Source of the DNA: an uncultured Sutterella sp.
GTDB taxonomy: Bacteria; Pseudomonadota; Gammaproteobacteria; Burkholderiales; Burkholderiaceae_F
Length of the DNA stretch: 32,661 nt
NCBI GenBank assembly: GCA_900552545.1
Contig: USAL01000010.1
Coordinates: 1-32,661 of the forward strand
Direction of reading: 5' to 3'
Within the stretch, counting starts at the first letter, position 1. The number at the start of each line of letters is the position of its first letter. The notes beneath the pieces are model-generated. The model saw nothing but the letters and a program-made list of their open reading frames with translations, ran no database searches and was not told the origin of the DNA. Below, piece after piece: positions 22,462 to 30,279 of the stretch. The translations under genes were made by a program, and so were the position numbers.

Positions 22462-24927
22462 ATGCTGAATCCCGAGTACCTCAACACCCTCAACCCCATG
22501 CAGCGCCAGGCCGTCGAGCTCGGCAGCGTCAACTCCCTCATTCTTGCCGGCGCAGGCTCGGGAAAGACGAAGGTGCTCACCACGCGCATCGCGTGGCTTC
22601 TCGCGAACCAGGCCGCCTGGCCCTCGCAGATTCTTGCCGTGACTTTCACCAACAAGGCCGCCCGCGAAATGCGCACGCGCCTTGAGTCGATGGTGAACTT
22701 CGACATCAAGAACATGTGGATCGGCACCTTCCACGGGATCTGCCTCCGCAGTCTCCGACTGCTTGCCGAAGAGGCCAATCATCCCAAGACCTTCCAGATC
22801 ATCGACTCGTCCGATCAGCTCTCGCTCATCCGGCGCATCATGAAGGACGCCGGGATCGACATCGAGACGGTTGACCCCAAGGCAAAGCAGGCCGCCATCA
22901 ACCGCTTCAAGGAGTCGGGGCTGCGCGCGGCCGACGTGATGAGCGAAGACGAGACGACCTATGGGATCTACCGCGCCTACGAGGGGAGCTGAAAACGAGA
23001 GGGCTAGGTCGACTTCGCCGAACTTATTCTGAGCAGAGAGGAAATTCTTGAATACAACACTGTGCTTCGCGATCACTACGCCGAGCGCTTTCGCTACATC
23101 CTGATCGACGAGTTTCAGGACACGAACGTCCTGCAGTACCGTTGGATCAAGGCGCTCTCGCGCCCGGGGGTGGATACGAACTGCGTCTTCTGCGTGGGCG
23201 ACGACGATCAGTCGATTTATGCCTTTCGCGGCGCCAACGTGGGCAACATGGCCGAATTTGTGCGCGACTACGGCGTCTCGCATATCGTGAAGCTCGAGCA
23301 GAACTACCGCTCGACTTCGCACATTCTTGATGCGGCCAACGCGGTCATCGGTCACAACGCCGAGCGCATGGGCAAGAACCTCTGGACGGATTCGGGCTCG
23401 GGCGAGTTGATCGACCTCTATTACGCCGCCGACGACCGCGACGAGGCCCGCACGATCACGCAGGACATCATGAGCACGCGCCGCGCCGAGCGCCTCAACT
23501 ACGGCGACTTTGCCGTTCTCTACCGCAACAACTCGCAGTCGCGCGTGGTCGAGCAGTACCTCATCGCCAATTCGATTCCGTACCGCATCTACGGCGGCCT
23601 GCGCTTTTTCGATCGTGCCGAGGTAAAGGACGTTACCGCCTATCTGCGCGTGATGACCAACCCCGACGACACGAGCCTTATGCGCGTCATCAACCATCCG
23701 CCGCGCGGCATCGGCAATACGACCATGGAGCGCGCCGCGCAGATTGCGCACGACCTCGGCGTCTCGCTCTGGGACGTCATCAACGACGCCAACGCCGACA
23801 AGTCGATCGCCCGCACGAAGACCTTCGTCGATCTGATCGAGTCCATGCGCGAGGCCTGCGAAGGACTCACGCTTGCCGACATGGTGAAGACCGTGGTCAA
23901 GATGTCGGGCCTCATGACCTTCTACGAAGCGCAAAAGGACCAGGACATCCGCCTTGAGAACTTGAGCGAACTCATCAACGCCGCCAAGGGCTACTGCGAG
24001 GACAACGGCATCGACGAGTCGGCGCCCGCCATGGAGCCCGTGCCGGGCGCCGGGATGACGCCCTTGGAAGGGTTCCTGTCGCAGGCCGTGCTTGAGGCAG
24101 ACGACAAGAACGAGGGCGACAAGCAGCCCGACGCCGTGCAGCTCATGACGGTGCATGCCTCGAAGGGGCTTGAATTTCACCATGTCTACTTGATCGGCCT
24201 TGAGCAGGGGCTCTTCCCGCACGTGGGCCGTTCGGGCAACGAGGACGAAGACGAGAAGGCGGTAAGCGAAGAGCGCCGCCTCATGTACGTGGCCATGACG
24301 CGCGCGCGCCGCAAGCTGCGCATCAGCTGCTGCGGCCATCGCCGCATGTACGGCGAGTTCCGCGCCAATCCTCCCTCGCAGTTTTTGGATGAGATCCCGC
24401 AGCAGCACCTGCACGCGCTCAATGAGCCGCAGGACGAAGACGGATATCCCGGCCACGGTTCGGGATCAGGCTATGGCTCCGGGTACGGTGCACGCTACGG
24501 GGCGCGCTCGGGCGGCTATGGTTCAAGTTACGGCTCGGGCTACGGATCGGGCAATCGCAGCGAGCGCGGCGCCCGCAGCTGGAGCAAGCCGCCCACGGGA
24601 GCCGATGCCTCGCGCCTTTCTTCCGACGGCTGGAAGCGCGCGGGCGTGAGAAAGGCGAGCGACTATCTCTCCTCGGGCGGACAGTCGCAGAGTTCGGGCA
24701 ACGGCAGCAGCGGCTTTGGCTTTTCCAAGGCCTCGCGTGCGGTGAGCGCGGGCGGCTTTTCGGTGGGCGAGCAGGTCGTGCACGAGAAGTTCGGGCGCGG
24801 CCGCATTGAAAAGATCACCTACCCCGACAAGCCCGAACAGACGCGCATCATGATCCGCTTTGAGGGCGAGTCGCAGAGCAAGGAGTTCCTGCTTTCGTTC
24901 GTAAGCGAAAAGCTCTCGAAGGCCTAA
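22462..24927 (+). pseudogene. uvrD: UvrD/Rep-type SF1A DNA helicase, interrupted by two in-frame stops
   Basis: UvrD unwinds DNA 3'-5' in excision and mismatch repair. Both parts are in the same frame and together make about 821 codons. Part 1 has Walker A AGAGSGKT (near residue 30), VTFTNKAAREM and IGTFHGICLRS. Part 2 has motif II ILIDEFQDTN, motif III VGDDDQSIYAFRGA, LEQNYRST, VHASKGLEF and LMYVAMTRAR, then a Gly/Ser/Tyr-rich linker and a C-terminal Tudor-like domain (FSVGEQVVHEKFGRGRI). Between them are TGA (22990-22992) and TAG (23005-23007). Reading the intervening bases in the third frame gives YEGELKTRGLVDFAEL, a normal UvrD sequence, so one G has apparently been lost from the GGGG at 22983-22986 and one gained at 23007-23008. 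It is either a real pseudogene or a sequence error. The gene otherwise looks intact. Confidence 0.88.
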
Positions 24928-25027
24928 AAGGCGAGGGCAGGAAAGAGAAAGGGGGAAGGAGGGGCGAACGCCCCTCTCTCTGTCCGCACCTTGGATGCTT
25001 TCGACGACGCCCGTTTCTGAAGGGCGT

Positions 25028-25070
25028 AAAAAACTCCGCGGGAAAGCAGTCTTCCTCGCGGAGTTTTTTT
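25028..25070. terminator. Bidirectional terminator between uvrD and efp
   Basis: AAAAAACTCCGCG (25028-25040) and CGCGGAGTTTTTTT (25057-25070) form a stem with T-runs on both strands, between convergent genes. A second hairpin, GAGGGGC/GCCCCTC near 24959-24978, lies closer to the uvrD stop. Confidence 0.88.
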
Positions 25071-25127
25071 CGAGCGTGCGGGAGATCTCTCAAGAGAGCC
25101 CCGCGCGCGATTTCAGCACATCAAGAA

Positions 25128-25685
25128 TTACTTGATGCGGCTGCGGTACTCGTTGGTGCGGGTATCGATTTCGATCTTGTCGCCGACGTTCACGAAAGCG
25201 GGAACATCAAGCGTGAAGCCGGTGGCCAGACGGGCGGGCTTCATCACCTTGCCGGAAGTGTCGCCCTTGACGGCGGGCTCGGTGTAGACCACTTCGCGCA
25301 CGAGCATCGTGGGCAGTTCGATGCCGATCACGCGGCCTTCGTAGAAGACGGCTTCGGCGGTGAGGTCTTCCTGGAGGTACTTCTTGGCCTCTTCCATCGT
25401 GTCTTCGTCGACTTCGTACTGGTTGTACTCTTCGTCCATCCACACATAGTGCGGATCAGCGAAATAGGAGTAGGTCACTTCCTTGCGCTCGAGAACGATG
25501 TCTTCGAACTTGTCGTCGGCACGGTAGACCGTTTCGGTCACGGCGCCGTTGAGAAGATTCTTCATCTTCATCTTGACGGTGGAAGCACCGCGGCCGCCCT
25601 TGGAGTATTCGGCCTTGAGAACAACCATCGGATCCTTGCCGACCATGAACACATTGCCGGCACGCAGTTCTTGCGCGGTTTTCAT
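25128..25685 (-). CDS. efp: Translation elongation factor P
   Basis: EF-P relieves ribosome stalling at consecutive prolines. The 185-residue protein has three beta-barrel domains. The tip of the domain I loop is YSKGGRGAS with arginine at position 32, the residue rhamnosylated in EarP-containing bacteria, rather than the lysine modified by EpmA/B. Other family marks are TVKMKMKNLLNG, ETVYRADDKFEDIVLE and the C-terminal DVPAFVNVGDKIEIDTRTNEYRSRI. The ATG at 25685 is preceded by AAGGAC and gives MKTAQELRAGNV, the normal start. Its modifying enzyme lies directly upstream. Confidence 0.97.
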   Translation of the reverse strand: MKTAQELRAGNVFMVGKDPMVVLKAEYSKGGRGASTVKMKMKNLLNGAVTETVYRADDKFEDIVLERKEVTYSYFADPHYVWMDEEYNQYEVDEDTMEEAKKYLQEDLTAEAVFYEGRVIGIELPTMLVREVVYTEPAVKGDTSGKVMKPARLATGFTLDVPAFVNVGDKIEIDTRTNEYRSRIK

Positions 25686-25785
25686 CGCTGTAAGTCCTTC
25701 AAACTTAAAAAAACAATTTGTCGATGACACGGCCGCGCATGTGCTCGTCCGGTCAACATGAAACTTGGGGAAAAAATTTAGCTCG

Positions 25786-26940
25786 TCATTTTAACTTTTT
25801 CTCAAGCGTTTGTGCAATTCGCTCGGTAAGGCTCGACTGTGAAAAAAGCGTTTTGCGCCAAAGGCTTGCACCTTTTTCGAGCATCTCGAAATGGTCGCGC
25901 CAGGCGCTCCAGCCGAGCGTCTCGGAGTCCGAGCGGTTGATGCACTCTTCAAATGCGAGCCAGGCGGCGGCCGCTTCCTGCGCATCCTGCGACTCGTCGC
26001 CCGCCTTCCTCAATGCCCCGCAGTAGAGCCCGGCAAAGGCCGCAAGCTTGTCGAGCTGGATGTTGTCCTTTTGCGGATAAAGGGTCCAGATGAGCGGACG
26101 CCCTGCCAACTGCGCGCGCATCGTGCTGTCTTCGCCGCGCACAAGGCATGCCGTGGCGCTCATCAGCACTTCGTCGAAGTCGGCCTGCGGCACCATCGGT
26201 GCGCGCACGAGCTTTACGTGCGCGGGCGCCAAGCGGTCGAGCTCCGCGGCAAGCATCTCGGTGGCGCGTCCGGGCGCGGCGAGAATCTGCAACGGCCGGG
26301 GATCGGCTGCGACTTCGCGGGCAAAGACCGCCACGGGCATTTCGGGGTAGGTGAAGAAAAAGAGCGTAAAGGGCGCCGCCGGATCGGCGCCAAGGCGCGC
26401 GAGCACCTCGCGCGAGCGGCCCGAAGCCATGAAGGCGTCCTGGCGGCGCTCAAGGTCCGCCTCGTAGATCACGCCGCAGGTCTTCGCCGTAAAGCCAGGG
26501 AAGAGGAAGGTCTTCTGATAGCCGTAGCGCGGGTGGGGGCTTGCAAGGCCGTTTGAGTCCTCGGCGTACTGCTCGGCCGTGAGGTAGTCGAGCGCCGCCA
26601 CCGCCACGCGCCGGGAGGCAAGGGCCGCGTTGATTGCGCCTTCGTAGGCCTCGGGCAGAAAGCAGGAAAAGAGCTCGATCACGATGTCGGCCACGGCCTC
26701 GGGCGTGCCGCAGGTCACTTCAAAATCCTTGTCCCAGCGCCGGATGCGGATGCCCGAGACGGTCTGCTCGACGAGCGAGGCATCGACCTCGGGCACCATC
26801 GCCGAGAGCGTGGCCGCATCGTCTATGATTAGGCGCACGCGCCAGTTTTTCTCCGTCCGAAGGCTCTGCGCGAGCCGCCAGGCGATGCCCGCGTCGCCGA
26901 AGTTGTCGATGACGCGGCAGAACATGTCGCAGCTATACAT
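25786..26940 (-). CDS. earP: EF-P arginine rhamnosyltransferase EarP
   Basis: EarP transfers rhamnose from dTDP-L-rhamnose to Arg32 of EF-P. The 384-residue product has the hallmark N-terminal CRVIDNFGDAGIAWRLAQSL, with the catalytic aspartates in DNFGD, and the C-terminal substrate motif VRGEDSTMRAQLAGRPLIW followed by YPQKDNIQLDKL. This is the GT-B fold of the DUF2331 family. The ATG at 26940 is chosen, and a second ATG five codons later is also possible. Neither has a strong ribosome site. efp follows about 100 bases downstream on the same strand, the usual linkage. Rhamnose nucleotide synthesis genes are not in the window. Confidence 0.95.
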   Translation of the reverse strand: MYSCDMFCRVIDNFGDAGIAWRLAQSLRTEKNWRVRLIIDDAATLSAMVPEVDASLVEQTVSGIRIRRWDKDFEVTCGTPEAVADIVIELFSCFLPEAYEGAINAALASRRVAVAALDYLTAEQYAEDSNGLASPHPRYGYQKTFLFPGFTAKTCGVIYEADLERRQDAFMASGRSREVLARLGADPAAPFTLFFFTYPEMPVAVFAREVAADPRPLQILAAPGRATEMLAAELDRLAPAHVKLVRAPMVPQADFDEVLMSATACLVRGEDSTMRAQLAGRPLIWTLYPQKDNIQLDKLAAFAGLYCGALRKAGDESQDAQEAAAAWLAFEECINRSDSETLGWSAWRDHFEMLEKGASLWRKTLFSQSSLTERIAQTLEKKLK

Positions 26941-27021
26941 TTGTTTTTTCAGCCGATTGAAGGCCCGGGTCGGACCGGGCAAGAAATAAGCCGTGCGTTA
27001 ACGTCGGCTGGGTAAAAAGAA

Positions 27022-27041
27022 GCGCGCCGATCCCGGCGCGC
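27022..27041. other. GC hairpin in the earP-uvrC divergent gap
   Basis: GCGCGCC (27022-27028) and GGCGCGC (27035-27041) form a perfect 7-bp stem. On the minus strand it is followed by TTCTTTTTACCC, terminator-like, but no gene is known to transcribe leftward into it. Confidence 0.35.
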
Positions 27042-27101
27042 CGTCATTTGCATGACTGTGAGCGCCTCGCGGCGAGCAGAGTTTCCCAGCGTCTTTTCTT
27101 C

Positions 27102-28970
27102 ATGATCGAAATCAGCGCCACTCAATACAAGGAGGCTCTTGCGAGCCTTCCGAGCCTGCCCGGCGTCTACCGCTACTTTGACGAGGCAGGAACGTGTCTT
27201 TATGTCGGCAAGGCGCGCGACCTGCGCCGACGCGTTTCACAATACTTCAGAAAGACCGGAAACAGCCCGCGCATTGCGCTGATGGTGCAGAAGATAGCAC
27301 GGCTGGAAACGACGGTCGTCAACTCCGAGGCCGAGGCGCTCTTGCTTGAAAACAACCTCATCAAGACGCTCTCGCCCAAGTACAACATTCTCTTTCGCGA
27401 CGACAAGAGCTATCCGTACCTCAAGATCACCGACGAGACGTTTCCGCGCGTGTGCTACTACCGCGGCGCGGTCGATCGAAAGAACCGGTTCTTTGGCCCA
27501 TACCCCAACGGCTCGGCCGTGCGCGAGGCAATCGGCGTCCTGCAGAAGGTGTTTCGCCTGAGAACGTGCGAAAACGCGGTCTTCAAAAACCGCTCGCGCC
27601 CCTGCCTCATGGGGCAGATGGGACGCTGCTCGGCGCCGTGCACGGGCGACGTCGCGCCCGAGGAGTACCAGCAGGAGGTCGACGACGCCTGCCGGTTTCT
27701 GCGCGGCGAAACCGACACCATCATGAACGGGCTGCGCGCGCACATGATGCAAGCTGCCGAAGAGCGCCGCTACGAGCAGGCCGCGGTTTTAAGAGACCGC
27801 ATCGCCCTTTTAAACGACGTCATGCACCAGCAGGTCGTGGAAACCACGGGAGGCGACACCGACGTCGACATCATCGCCGTGCTCCGAAAGGAGGGCGTGG
27901 CGTGCGTGAACCTTGCCGTCGTGCGCGGCGGCAGGCACTTAGGCGACCACTCCTACTTTCCAGAGCTCGGACGCTCGGGGGCGGAGGACGTCACCGAGTC
28001 CGAGGTGTTCGAGGCCTTCGTGCTGCATCACTACGCCAACGTGCCGGCTCCGGCCGTGGTGATTTCCTCGGCCGTGGAAAATGCCGCGCAGGCGCAGGCC
28101 GTCGCTGAAGAAATCAGCACGCTTGCCTCGCGCAGGGTCACGATCGTGCACGAGCCGCAGCAGACCCGGCGCAAGTGGCTTGAGATGGCCGAGCAGGGCG
28201 CAAGGTTGGCGCTTGCGCGCCGCATCGCCGAAGCCGACGGCGGCCGCAGAAGGATCGACGACCTCATCGAGGTTCTGGGGCTCGTGCTCGACGACGAGGA
28301 GCGCGCGGCGCTGCGCATCGAGTGCTTTGACATCTCGCACACCGCGGGCGAGGCCACGCAGGCCTCCTGCGTCGTGTTTGAGGGCGACCGGATGAATTCC
28401 TCGCACTACCGGCGCTTCAATATTGAAGGCGTGACGCCGGGCGACGACTACGCGGCCATGCGTCAGGTGCTCGAGCGCCGCTACGCGCCCGTGGCCCGCG
28501 GCGAGGCGCGGCTTCCCAACATCGTGCTCGTCGACGGCGGTCGCGGTCAGGTGCACATGGCAAAGGACGTCTTCAACGATCTGGGGCTTGATATCTCCGT
28601 CATCGTTGGCGTAGCCAAGGGCGAGGGGCGAAAGACGGGTTTGGAGACGTTGATTTTTGCCGACGGCAGAGAGCCCCTCGTGCTCGGCAGCCAGAGCCCA
28701 GCGCTCATGCTCATTGCGATGATCCGCGACGAGGCGCACCGCTTTGCCATCACCGGCATGCGCGCCAAGCGCAGCCGCACGCGGCAGACGAGCCGCCTTG
28801 AGGACGTCGAGGGCGTCGGCGCAAAGCGACGCCAGAAGCTTCTGACGCACTTTGGCGGCTTGAAGGGAGTCAAGAATGCGAGCGTTGAAGATATCGCTAA
28901 AATTAGCGGAATTTCCCGCGCCCTGGCGCAAAAGATTTACTCGCAGCTACATGGAGCAGAAGGTGTCTGA
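27102..28970 (+). CDS. uvrC: Excinuclease ABC subunit C (UvrC)
   Basis: UvrC makes both incisions in nucleotide excision repair. The 622-residue protein starts with a GIY-YIG nuclease domain (LPGVYRYFDEAGTCLYVGKARDLRR, about residues 17-42, to 95) that makes the 3' cut. A cysteine cluster (CENAVFKNRSRPCLMGQMGRCSAPC) and the UVR/UvrB-binding motif (MQAAEERRYEQAAVLRDRIA) follow. The RNase H-like domain for the 5' cut has ECFDISH and IVLVDGGRGQ aspartates and a histidine in DEAHRFAI. Two helix-hairpin-helix motifs end the protein (LEDVEGVGAKRRQKLLTHFG, VEDIAKISGISRALAQKI). ATG 27102 is used. An upstream ATG at 27048 adds 18 unconserved residues. No ribosome site is obvious. It overlaps pgsA. Confidence 0.95.
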   Translation: MIEISATQYKEALASLPSLPGVYRYFDEAGTCLYVGKARDLRRRVSQYFRKTGNSPRIALMVQKIARLETTVVNSEAEALLLENNLIKTLSPKYNILFRDDKSYPYLKITDETFPRVCYYRGAVDRKNRFFGPYPNGSAVREAIGVLQKVFRLRTCENAVFKNRSRPCLMGQMGRCSAPCTGDVAPEEYQQEVDDACRFLRGETDTIMNGLRAHMMQAAEERRYEQAAVLRDRIALLNDVMHQQVVETTGGDTDVDIIAVLRKEGVACVNLAVVRGGRHLGDHSYFPELGRSGAEDVTESEVFEAFVLHHYANVPAPAVVISSAVENAAQAQAVAEEISTLASRRVTIVHEPQQTRRKWLEMAEQGARLALARRIAEADGGRRRIDDLIEVLGLVLDDEERAALRIECFDISHTAGEATQASCVVFEGDRMNSSHYRRFNIEGVTPGDDYAAMRQVLERRYAPVARGEARLPNIVLVDGGRGQVHMAKDVFNDLGLDISVIVGVAKGEGRKTGLETLIFADGREPLVLGSQSPALMLIAMIRDEAHRFAITGMRAKRSRTRQTSRLEDVEGVGAKRRQKLLTHFGGLKGVKNASVEDIAKISGISRALAQKIYSQLHGAEGV

Positions 28971-29538
28971 TCGCAAGCTCAACATCCCGATGGTACTAAC
29001 ATGGACGCGCATCGCGTTCATCCCGCTCATAATCGGGGTCTTCTACCTTCCCGACAGCCTGTGCCCGCCGCACATGAAGAACCTTCTGTCGTGCGTGATG
29101 TTTTCGGTGGCGGCAATCACCGACGCACTCGACGGCTGGATTGCCCGGCGCTGGAACATGGCCACCAACCTCGGGGCATTTCTCGATACCGTCGCCGACA
29201 AGCTGGTCGTGTGCTCGGCCATCGTCGTTCTCCTTTCGTTTGACCGCGTCGACATGCTGATCGCGCTCATCATCGTCGGCCGCGAGATCACTGTCACGGC
29301 CCTGCGCGAGTGGATGTCCAAGATCGGTAAAGCCGCAAGCGTCAAGGTCAACTGGTTCGGCAAGATCAAGGCGATCGCGCAGATGGTTGCCATCCCGATG
29401 CTGCTTTTCTACGATCCCTTCATGGGACTGCCGATCTTTACGATCGGTACGGTCATGATTTGGATTGCCGCCGTTCTCACGATCTACTCGATGTGCGTGT
29501 ACCTGCTTGCGGCGTGGCCCTATCTGCAGCGCGATTAG
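28951..29538 (+). CDS. pgsA: CDP-diacylglycerol-glycerol-3-phosphate 3-phosphatidyltransferase PgsA
   Basis: PgsA makes phosphatidylglycerol phosphate in the inner membrane, the committed step to phosphatidylglycerol and cardiolipin. The 195-residue protein has the CDP-alcohol phosphotransferase motif complete: DG-WI-AR-8-G-AFL-D-TVA-D, beginning at DALDGWIARRW. It starts with NIPMVLTWTRIAFIPLIIGV and has about five membrane segments. The ATG at 28951 overlaps the uvrC end by 20 bases. A GTG at 28963 has GGAG 6 bases upstream and is a good alternative start. The uvrC-pgsA pair is a common arrangement. Confidence 0.95.
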   Translation: MEQKVSDRKLNIPMVLTWTRIAFIPLIIGVFYLPDSLCPPHMKNLLSCVMFSVAAITDALDGWIARRWNMATNLGAFLDTVADKLVVCSAIVVLLSFDRVDMLIALIIVGREITVTALREWMSKIGKAASVKVNWFGKIKAIAQMVAIPMLLFYDPFMGLPIFTIGTVMIWIAAVLTIYSMCVYLLAAWPYLQRD

Positions 29539-29583
29539 TCGGCCGCCGACCGCAAAACCAAAAAAACGCAATCAAAAATGCCC

Positions 29584-29616
29584 AAATGCCCGGAAACAAA
29601 TCTCCGGGCATTTTTT
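29584..29616 (+). terminator. Terminator of uvrC-pgsA
   Basis: AAATGCCCGGA (29584-29594) and TCCGGGCATTT form a near-perfect stem with an 8-base loop, ending in six T (29611-29616), 45 bases after pgsA. Confidence 0.92.
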
Positions 29617-29729
29617 ACGCGCTGCAAAAATTTGACCGGGGCTTCTTTTTTTGAAAACACACCCCCGCACCGTCGTACCTCTCTCACACATTGTTTGCGG
29701 GGCCGCACCCCTGGGAGGGTTTGTCGTCG

Positions 29730-29766
29730 ACCTTGAAGGGTTCCGCCGGGCTCTTCAAGGTTTTTT
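29730..29766 (+). terminator. Orphan intrinsic terminator
   Basis: ACCTTGAAG (29730-29738) and CTTCAAGGT (29753-29761) pair perfectly and are followed by six T. The only rightward gene upstream, pgsA, already has its own terminator 114 bases earlier, so this one may end a small unannotated transcript. Confidence 0.75.
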
Positions 29767-29798
29767 CATTTTGATAATCAACGCTGGCTTTTCGAAAG

Positions 29799-29827
29799 AA
29801 TATTCGTATTAAGCAAAATACAATATT
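29799..29827. promoter_or_regulatory. AT-rich dyad
   Basis: AATATT-C-GTATT and AATAC-AATATT are complementary over 11 bp, with a single bulged C, around AAGCAA. It could be an operator or a cruciform in the long leader before the ESPR protein gene. Confidence 0.45.
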
Positions 29828-29901
29828 GGGAGGGTTTCTCGGGAGGGTTTATCAACTGACGTTGTTTCAGTCAGACGCTTTGTTTGAAAGTGTCGCGAAA
29901 G

Positions 29902-30114
29902 ACGCGACGTAAATCCGATAAACCCCGAAGTTATTGCGGAAAACAATGAAGTAAAAAAGCGAAAGCCCCAAAAGTGTTGTGTAAACGATGACGTAAAAAA
30001 GCGAAAGGCCAAAAGGTTGTGCGGGGAACCGCTGAGGCAAATAAGAGAAATTTTGAGAAGTGTGGCAAAAAAGATGAAGTAAAAAAGAGAATGTTCCGAG
30101 CTTTTTCGGGGAGG
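29902..30114. repeat. Degenerate tandem repeat, about five units of 41-44 bp
   Basis: Units begin at about 29902, 29943, 29985, 30028 and 30071. Each has a core like GATGANGTAAAAAAGNGAA near the start, followed by a C-rich then T/G-rich part. The GTAAA (or GCAAA) of successive units is spaced 42, 42, 44 and 42 bases. Copies 2 and 3 are the most alike. The array is AT-rich and lies in the 737-base gap (29539-30275) between pgsA and the ESPR gene. A 132-codon frame on the minus strand crosses it and yields FRFFTS repeats, but it has no family likeness and is not called as a gene. Confidence 0.6.
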
Positions 30115-30200
30115 GTGAAATAAAAACAAAAGAGATTCTCTGAGTTTGATTCGGGTGTTCCCTTGCGTCAAATCTATCGCAGGAGGGAGCGTTATTCTCA

Positions 30201-30244
30201 CGCTCACAAAAAAATTACCCGCATTTTCAATTTGAGCGGGTAAT
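30201..30244. other. Leader hairpin with alternative pairing before the ESPR gene
   Basis: ATTACCCGC (30214-30222) and GCGGGTAAT (30236-30244) form a perfect 9-bp stem. CGCTCA (30201-30206) can instead pair with TGAGCG (30233-30238), which overlaps the right arm. The left flank is seven A, so on the minus strand the stem looks like an intrinsic terminator. On the plus strand it sits in the leader, 32 bases before the start codon. Confidence 0.5.
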
Positions 30245-30261
30245 CCTTCCTACCTTTCTTT

Positions 30262-30279
30262 ATGGAAAATGTTCTATGA
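30262..30279 (+). other. Five-codon upstream frame MENVL overlapping the ESPR start
   Basis: ATG-GAA-AAT-GTT-CTA-TGA begins 14 bases before the ESPR gene ATG. Its stop TGA overlaps the ESPR gene start codon in ATGA. It could couple translation or be chance. No strong ribosome site precedes it. Confidence 0.3.

Larger units (their letters stand above)
29713..29853 (+). repeat. Three copies of GGGAGGGTTTNTC
   Basis: The 13-base sequence occurs at 29713-29725, 29828-29840 and 29841-29853, the last two directly adjacent. The N is G, C and A in turn. The function is unknown. The purine-rich core resembles a ribosome-binding site, but no good frame follows. Confidence 0.5.

Noticed and set aside
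22990..22992. TGA in uvrD as a selenocysteine codon
   Set aside because: A TAG follows five codons later, no selenocysteine element is evident, and the indel pair explains both stops.
22294..24456. 720-codon open frame on the minus strand across uvrD
   Set aside because: It is antisense to clear UvrD motifs and has the same shadow composition. It crosses the uvrD break only because its frame differs.
29902..30114. CRISPR array
   Set aside because: The units are degenerate throughout, without constant repeats separated by unique spacers, and no cas genes are present.
29809..30207. 132-codon minus-strand frame with FRFFTS repeats
   Set aside because: The repeats come from the 42-bp tandem array. 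There is no ribosome site, signal or family match, and the composition is AT-rich non-coding.
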